DNA of 37,350 nucleotides from an uncultured Comamonadaceae bacterium (lineage in GTDB: Bacteria; Pseudomonadota; Gammaproteobacteria; Burkholderiales; Burkholderiaceae): the NCBI GenBank assembly GCA_946482595.1, contig CAMLSD010000049.1, positions 1 through 37,350 on the forward strand. Direction: 5' to 3'. Position numbers and translations under genes: made by a program. Positions within the stretch are counted from its first letter, which is position 1. The number at the start of each line of letters is the position of its first letter. Below the pieces are notes generated by a model, which was not told the origin of the DNA, ran no database searches, and saw only the letters and a program-made list of their open reading frames with translations. Below are positions 33,182 through 37,350 of this stretch, piece by piece.

Positions 33182-33565
33182 ATGCTGCGCCTTGCCTGCC
33201 TTGCTGCCCTGCTGCTGTGCCTGAGCCCCGCCCTGCGGGCGCAGGATGCGCCCGGCAGCCCCCCCACCGCCCCGGCCACCGCCCCGGCAACCGCCCCGGC
33301 AACCGCATCCGCGCGAGCCGCAGCGAGTGTCCCGGCCGGTTCGGCCGGCCAGCCGGAGGAGGCCGTGCGCCGCATCCGCGTCGAGGACGACAACGCCCGC
33401 ATCGATGAACTCCACGTGCGCGGCCAGGTGACCCGCATCGAGGTGCAGTCCAAGCTGGGCGGTCGGGCCTACGAGGTCGTGCCTGCCAACCGCGGGCGGG
33501 ACCTGTCCTCGGACAGCGCGCGGGGCGCCGCCGGCCAGAGCGTCTGGCACTTCCTTTCCTTCTGA
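33182..33565 (+). CDS. DUF2782-type periplasmic protein
   Basis: 127 residues. Sec signal peptide (MLRLACLAALLLCLSPALRAQ, cleavage about residue 20), then a Pro/Ala/Thr-rich linker made by a 12-bp tandem repeat, then a small conserved domain: RRIRVEDDNARIDELHVRGQVTRIEVQSKLGGRAYEVVPANRGRD, ending VWHFLSF. Genes of this type lie between polA and thrB in Pseudomonas as well, and the ending and RGQ..I.V.P motif fit DUF2782. Function unknown. It precedes thrB by 33 bp and is probably co-transcribed with it. Confidence 0.8.
   Translation: MLRLACLAALLLCLSPALRAQDAPGSPPTAPATAPATAPATASARAAASVPAGSAGQPEEAVRRIRVEDDNARIDELHVRGQVTRIEVQSKLGGRAYEVVPANRGRDLSSDSARGAAGQSVWHFLSF
33266..33307 (+). repeat. 12-bp tandem repeat (3.5 units) inside the DUF2782 gene
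   Basis: Units ACCGCCCCGGC(C/A) at 33266, 33278 and 33290, with a partial fourth at 33302, encode a (TAPA)n linker after the signal peptide. Being in frame, copy-number change would alter only linker length. Confidence 0.8.
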
Positions 33566-33598
33566 CCGCCCGCGCGCAGCCGGGTCTACCGACACGTC

Positions 33599-34585
33599 AT
33601 GGCCGTATTCACGACCGTTACCCCCGAAGAAGCCGGCCAGCTGGTCGAACGCCTGGGCCTGGGTGCCCTGGTCGGCCTGCACGGCATCACCTCGGGCATC
33701 GAGAACACCAACTACTTCGTCACCACCGAACGCGAGGGCCGGGTCACCGACTACGTGCTGACGCTGTTCGAGCGCCTGAGCTTCGCCCAGCTGCCGTTCT
33801 ACCTGCACCTGATGAAGCACCTGGCCCAGCGCGGCATCCCGGTGCCCGACCCGCAGGCCGATGCGCATGGCGAGATCCTCCATGCCGTGTGCGGCAAACC
33901 GGCCGCCGTGGTCGACAAGCTGCGCGGCGCCCATCAGCTGGCGCCCAGTGCGCTGCACTGCGCCTCGGTGGGCGCCATGCTCGCGCGCATGCACCTGGCC
34001 GGCCAGAGCTACCCGCGCCACCAGCCCAACCTGCGCGGTCTGGCCTGGTGGGTCGAGACCGTGCCGGTGATCCTGCCCTTCCTCGACGATGCGCAGCGCG
34101 CACTGATCACCGAGGAGTTGACCTTCCAGCAGTCGCATGCGCTGTCGCCGGCCTACCTGGCCCTGCCCCGGGGCCCGATCCATGCCGACCTCTTCCGCGA
34201 CAACGTCATGTTCGAGGGCGACACGCTCACCGGATTCTTCGACTTCTACTTTGCCGGTGTCGACACCTTCCTGTTCGACATCTCGGTGTGCCTGAACGAC
34301 TGGTGCATCGACCTCGACACCGGGCGCCTCGACGAAACCCGGGCCCAGGCATTCATGGCCGCCTACGATGGCGAACGCGAACTCAGCCATGACGAACTGC
34401 GCCTGCTGCCCGCGCTGATGCGCGCCGGCGCGCTGCGCTTCTGGGTGTCGCGCCTCTGGGACTTCCACCTGCCGCGCGACGCCCACATGCTCAAGGCGCA
34501 CGACCCGGGGCACTTCGAGCGCATCCTGCGCGAGCGGGTGCAGTCGCCCTGGCACTACGAGCGCCAAACCGGCGCACAGGGCTGA
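33599..34585 (+). CDS. thrB: Homoserine kinase (type II, APH fold)
   Basis: 328 residues. It phosphorylates homoserine on the way to threonine. The protein-kinase-like fold has the nucleotide loop GITSGIENTNYFVTT near the N-terminus, the catalytic loop IHADLFRDNVMF (D197) and the metal-binding GFFDFYFAG. Length and motifs match the ThrB2 family of Pseudomonas and Burkholderiales, unrelated to the GHMP-type ThrB of E. coli. It lies in the conserved order polA, DUF2782, thrB. Confidence 0.95.
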   Translation: MAVFTTVTPEEAGQLVERLGLGALVGLHGITSGIENTNYFVTTEREGRVTDYVLTLFERLSFAQLPFYLHLMKHLAQRGIPVPDPQADAHGEILHAVCGKPAAVVDKLRGAHQLAPSALHCASVGAMLARMHLAGQSYPRHQPNLRGLAWWVETVPVILPFLDDAQRALITEELTFQQSHALSPAYLALPRGPIHADLFRDNVMFEGDTLTGFFDFYFAGVDTFLFDISVCLNDWCIDLDTGRLDETRAQAFMAAYDGERELSHDELRLLPALMRAGALRFWVSRLWDFHLPRDAHMLKAHDPGHFERILRERVQSPWHYERQTGAQG

Positions 34586-34592
34586 GCCCCCG

Positions 34593-35390
34593 ATGCGCCT
34601 GCGTCTGGTCGCCCCGCGCCAAGGCCTGGCCTGGATCCAGGCCGCCTTCCGTGTCTTCTTCCGCCAGCCGCTGATCTTCACGGCGCTGTTTTTCGTGTTC
34701 CTGTTCGGCGCCTTCATGCTGCTGGTGATTCCCACCATCGGTGCACTGGCCGTGCTGATGCTCCTGCCGGCCGTGACGCTGGGCTTCATGATCGCCACGC
34801 GCGACGCGCTGGCAGGGCGTTTTCCGATGCCGGGGGTGTTTGCCGCGCCGTTTCGCACCGGCCGCACGCGGCTGGTGGCCATGCTGCAGCTGGGCATGGC
34901 CTACGCGCTGGGCTCGCTGCTGGTCATCACCCTGGCCGACTGGCTGGACGGCGGTTCGGTAGCCGCGCTGCAGGAGGCCATGGGCCGCGGGGACGCCACG
35001 CGCGAGATGATGGATGACCCGCGCATCCAGACCGGCCTGATGGTCCGCATGGGTCTGGCCATGCCGCTGTCGCTGCTGTTCTGGCATGCCCCCGCGCTGG
35101 TCCATTGGCATGGCGTCACGGCCGCCAAGTCGGTGTTCTTCAGCCTGGTGGCCTGCTGGCGCAACAAGGGCGCCTTTGTCGTCTACTTCCTGGCCTGGGC
35201 CGCGCTCGTGATGGTCTTCGGCGTGGTGGCCACGCTGATCTTCGCCGTGCTGGGCACCCCGCAGCTGATCTCACTGGCAGCCTTTCCGGCGGCGCTGATG
35301 TTCTCGACCGTGTTCTACATCTCGCTGTACTTCACCTTCATCGACAGCTTTGCACCCGACGAGGAGCCCGCGCATGACGCACCAGCTTGA
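34593..35390 (+). CDS. BPSS1780-family inner-membrane protein
   Basis: 265 residues with about six membrane helices (for example TALFFVFLFGAFMLLVIP, GALAVLMLLPAVTLGFMIA, VVYFLAWAALVMVFGVVATLIFAVLG and a last one near FPAALMFSTVFYISLYFTFID). The N-terminus RLRLVAPRQGLAWIQAAFRVFFRQPLIF, with its GxxWI amphipathic start, is the signature of the BPSS1780 family of Burkholderiales, whose function is not known. It begins seven bases after thrB and its end overlaps the start of the FecR-like gene by 17 bases. Confidence 0.85.
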   Translation: MRLRLVAPRQGLAWIQAAFRVFFRQPLIFTALFFVFLFGAFMLLVIPTIGALAVLMLLPAVTLGFMIATRDALAGRFPMPGVFAAPFRTGRTRLVAMLQLGMAYALGSLLVITLADWLDGGSVAALQEAMGRGDATREMMDDPRIQTGLMVRMGLAMPLSLLFWHAPALVHWHGVTAAKSVFFSLVACWRNKGAFVVYFLAWAALVMVFGVVATLIFAVLGTPQLISLAAFPAALMFSTVFYISLYFTFIDSFAPDEEPAHDAPA

Positions 35391-36126
35391 CGGCCGCCGC
35401 GACAGCGAGCTCCTGTGGACCCGCCGCCGAGACGTGCTGCTGGCCACCGCCGCCACCGTGAGCAGCATGGCCAGCGGCGCCGTGCTGGGGCAGACCCGCA
35501 GCAACATCGTGGCCCTGATCGGGGATGCGCGACTGAACGGCCGCACCATGGCCCGCAGCGACCTGATCCAGCCCGGCGACACGGTCGAGACCGGGCCCGG
35601 CGCAGCCCTGGTCTTCACGATCAGCAACTCCTCGTTCCACCTGCGCCAGAACACCCGCATGACGATCGACCGGGGTCGCTCGCAGTTCCTGGTGTCCGCA
35701 CTGCGCTTGCTCACGGGCGGCCTGGTGTCGGTCTGGGGTCGCCGTGCCTCGCGCACGATCAGCACCCCGGCGCTGACCATCGGCATCCGCGGCACCGGTG
35801 TCTACACCGAGGCCCGGGAAGACCAGCGCACCTACTTCTGCAACTGCTACGGCACCGTCGACCTCAACGCCGCACAGACCCGGGTCGTCTCGCAGGCCGA
35901 CTACCACCAGTCGTTCTGGGTCGAGCCCGAGCGCCCGCAAGACCAGCGCATGCGCCCGGCCCAGGCCATCAATCACAGCGACGAGGAACTCGAGTTCCTG
36001 GCTGCGCTCATCGGCCAGCAGACGCGCTGGCAGGAGCTGGGCCGCAAGGGCATGCGCGACGGCCAGGGCTACATGGATCAACAGCCGCCGGACAGGCATC
36101 CGGCCGCGCCCTTCGCACCACGCTGA
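35374..36126 (+). CDS. FecR-domain exported protein
   Basis: 250 residues from the ATG at 35374, overlapping the end of the preceding gene by 17 bases. A twin-arginine-like signal (TRRRDVLLATAATVSSMASG, residues 16-35) is followed by a FecR beta domain (about 43-150) with VALIGDARLNG, GDTVETGPGAALVFTI and the hallmark TISTPALTIGIRGTGVY. Next comes a CxC pair (C156, C158, YFCNCYG), unusual for FecR, and a short helical C-terminus. There is no TonB or iron-sigma gene nearby, so this is not a FecIR system. The FecR fold here is probably a surface or periplasmic binding module. Function unknown. Confidence 0.75.
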   Translation: MTHQLDGRRDSELLWTRRRDVLLATAATVSSMASGAVLGQTRSNIVALIGDARLNGRTMARSDLIQPGDTVETGPGAALVFTISNSSFHLRQNTRMTIDRGRSQFLVSALRLLTGGLVSVWGRRASRTISTPALTIGIRGTGVYTEAREDQRTYFCNCYGTVDLNAAQTRVVSQADYHQSFWVEPERPQDQRMRPAQAINHSDEELEFLAALIGQQTRWQELGRKGMRDGQGYMDQQPPDRHPAAPFAPR

Positions 36127-36139
36127 GATCGGGGCCGCC

Positions 36140-37027
36140 GTGGCCTATACCGCGCTGCAGACCGACCTGGCCCGGCAGATCGTCGAGCTCGTGATGCACC
36201 AGCAACTGCCTGTCGGCACCCGCCTGACCGAGCTGTCGCTGGTGCAGCGCCTGGGCGTGTCGCGCACACCGATCCGGGCCGCGCTGGCCCTGCTGGCCGA
36301 AAGAGGCGTGCTCGCGCCCCACCTCAGCCGCGGCCTGGTGCTGGCCATGGCATCACCGCAACTGGCGCAGCTTCACTTCGAGCGGCAGGACGACGCCGCA
36401 CTGTACGAACGCATCCTGCAGGACCGTGTCGAAGGCAGGCTGCCTTCGCGCCTGTCCGAGCGTGATCTTCTGGAGCGTTATGCGGTCAGGCGCGGCACGC
36501 TCAACCTCACCATCGCCCGGCTTCAGCAGGAAGGCGTGCTGCGTCGGCGCCGCGGGCGGGGCTGGGAGTTCGAGCAGGCGCTCGACTCCGTCGACAGCGA
36601 GCGCGAAAGCTATCGCTTTCGCCTGATCCTCGAATGCGCGGCGCTGTTGGAGCCCGGTTTCCACTGCGACCCCCGTCAGCTCGCCGCATGCCGGGCGCGC
36701 CAGGCCGCCCTGCTGGCCCACCCCAAGCGACGCACCTGGGCCGAGATCTTCGATGCCAATGCGCAGTTCCATGAGCTGCTGGCCGCCGCCAGCGGCAACC
36801 GTTTCATCCTCAAGGCCGTGCAGGAGCAGAACCGCCTGCGCCGCCTGAGCGACCTGGCCGACTACCCGCGCATCAAGTCTGAACGGCTGCGCCAGTCGTG
36901 CACCGACCACCTTGCCATCCTCGACGCCATCGAACGGGGCGATCAAGCACGGGCCGCCGCGCTGATGCGGGCGCACCTGCTGTCAGCCACCGACACCGTC
37001 GAACAGCGCGCTGCCGGTCAGTTGTAA
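36140..37027 (+). CDS. GntR-family regulator with two winged-helix domains and an FCD domain
   Basis: 295 residues from a GTG at 36140, 13 bases after the FecR-like gene. The first winged helix (about 6-70: LPVGTRLTELSLVQRLGVSRTPIRAALALLAERGVL) is the usual GntR DNA-binding domain. A second winged helix (about 85-148: RLPSRLSERDLLERYAVRRGTLNLTIARLQQEGVLRR) follows directly. The C-terminal FCD ligand domain has the metal-binding set D205, H211 (FDANAQFHELL), H257 (TDHLAIL) and H279 (MRAHL). FadR/FCD regulators normally sense organic acids or amino acids with one winged helix. The target and ligand are unknown. No earlier start gives a better N-terminus; the long open frame upstream runs through the FecR-like gene. 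Confidence 0.88.
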   Translation: MAYTALQTDLARQIVELVMHQQLPVGTRLTELSLVQRLGVSRTPIRAALALLAERGVLAPHLSRGLVLAMASPQLAQLHFERQDDAALYERILQDRVEGRLPSRLSERDLLERYAVRRGTLNLTIARLQQEGVLRRRRGRGWEFEQALDSVDSERESYRFRLILECAALLEPGFHCDPRQLAACRARQAALLAHPKRRTWAEIFDANAQFHELLAAASGNRFILKAVQEQNRLRRLSDLADYPRIKSERLRQSCTDHLAILDAIERGDQARAAALMRAHLLSATDTVEQRAAGQL

Positions 37028-37235
37028 GGGCGGGCAAGCGGCGCTGGCGTTGGTTGCTGTTCACCCTCACCCCTGCCCTCTCCCTGCGCGGAAGAGGGAG
37101 TGGATTCGCCGAGGGGTTGGCGCCCGCCCTGGGACGGAGGAGGAACTGGCTCTCCTGAGTGTGTGGCCCCTGTTGCATCGGCTGACGCGGATCGGAGCGC
37201 CATGTTTGGCCTCTGGCCGCCCGCCGGGTATTGCC

Positions 37236-37259
37236 CCCTCTCCCGCTGGCGGGAGAGGG
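37236..37259. repeat. 10-bp-stem REP-like hairpin
   Basis: CCCTCTCCCG, loop CTGG, CGGGAGAGGG: ten perfect base pairs. A weaker relative in opposite orientation (CCCTCT 37076-37081 with AGAGGG 37093-37098) lies about 150 bp upstream. It could serve as terminator for the GntR gene. Confidence 0.7.
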
Positions 37260-37311
37260 TTGGGGAGAGGGTGCTTCGAGTCGCTGCTGCGGTGATGTGT
37301 GGCGCCGAGTG

Positions 37312-37329
37312 TCGCCCCTGACGGGGCGA
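37312..37329. repeat. 7-bp-stem hairpin at the right edge
   Basis: TCGCCCC, loop TGAC, GGGGCGA, followed by CCGGG/CCCGG pairing up to the window end. Probably part of another dispersed intergenic element cut by the edge. Confidence 0.55.
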
Positions 37330-37350
37330 GCCGGGTCTCGGCCCGGCGGC

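Larger units (their letters stand above)
37028..37350. other. Intergenic region with REP-like repeats to the right edge
   Basis: No credible gene. It contains two inverted pieces of one REP-like family (about 37060-37100 and 37232-37275: CACCCTC...CCCTCTCCC and its reverse complement), the second with a strong hairpin (37236-37259). A further hairpin follows at 37312-37329, then a short GCCGGG/CCCGGC one at the edge. Such elements commonly fill intergenic space in Burkholderiales. Confidence 0.7.

Noticed and set aside
30284..33565. 1093-codon plus-strand open frame covering polA
   Set aside because: Only its last 127 codons (from 33182) are coding, as the DUF2782 protein; the rest is antisense to polA.
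35374..36126. FecIR-type iron-signalling anti-sigma regulator
   Set aside because: No ECF sigma factor or TonB receptor in the neighbourhood, and the protein begins with an export signal where FecR has a cytoplasmic N-terminal domain and later membrane span.

Overview
The window is high-GC DNA with dense, closely packed genes. The gene content (flgA-flgL with flgM/flgN, polA next to a DUF2782 gene and type II thrB, sixA-ppk1, a BPSS1780-family membrane protein) points to a betaproteobacterium of the order Burkholderiales, most like the Leptothrix/Sphaerotilus/Rubrivivax side of that order. The genus is a guess. I found no rRNA, tRNA, CRISPR array, prophage or intact insertion sequence.

Left part (1-10.2 kb), signalling: a truncated GAF/PAS hybrid-type sensor kinase runs off the left edge, divergent from a second membrane PAS histidine kinase. 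Then comes a 730-bp stretch without an intact gene. It holds a perfect 241-bp direct duplication of the tail of the next gene plus a REP-like double hairpin. Next is a probable two-component pair, both on the minus strand: a soluble 1222-residue multi-PAS HisKA_2 kinase and an ANTAR (RNA-binding antiterminator) response regulator, followed upstream by a degenerate-EAL/HDOD protein.

Middle (10.3-22.6 kb), flagellum: flgBCDEFGHIJKL on the minus strand encode the rod, hook, P- and L-rings, rod-cap/muramidase and hook-filament junction proteins. Divergent from it lie flgA (P-ring chaperone), flgM (anti-sigma-28, behind a near-consensus sigma-28 promoter) and an FlgN-like chaperone gene. A PAS-PAS-GGDEF-EAL c-di-GMP protein and a small glycine-zipper lipoprotein follow.

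Right part (25.5-30.3 kb), phosphate module: sixA, ppk1 (polyphosphate kinase) and an overlapping gene pair that matches the PlcP phospholipase C-like metallophosphoesterase and Agt-type GT4 glycosyltransferase known from phosphate-starvation lipid remodelling in other bacteria. Sequences upstream of both ppk1 and plcP contain 11-bp-phased GTCA repeats ending 10 bp before a -10-like hexamer, as PhoB-dependent promoters do. A further four-copy 11-bp GTCA array lies between agt and ppk1. This is the most interesting system in the window: a candidate Pho-controlled phospholipid-to-glycolipid switch physically joined to polyphosphate synthesis.

Far right (30.3-37.35 kb): polA, divergent from a DUF2782 gene, thrB, a BPSS1780-type membrane protein, a FecR-like exported protein and a GntR/FCD regulator with two tandem winged-helix domains. 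The window ends in non-coding DNA with inverted REP-like hairpins. Several genes (2128, 33121, 33182 and perhaps ppk1) have a TACAAT/TATACT-like -10 hexamer 6-8 bases before the start codon, suggesting leaderless mRNAs.
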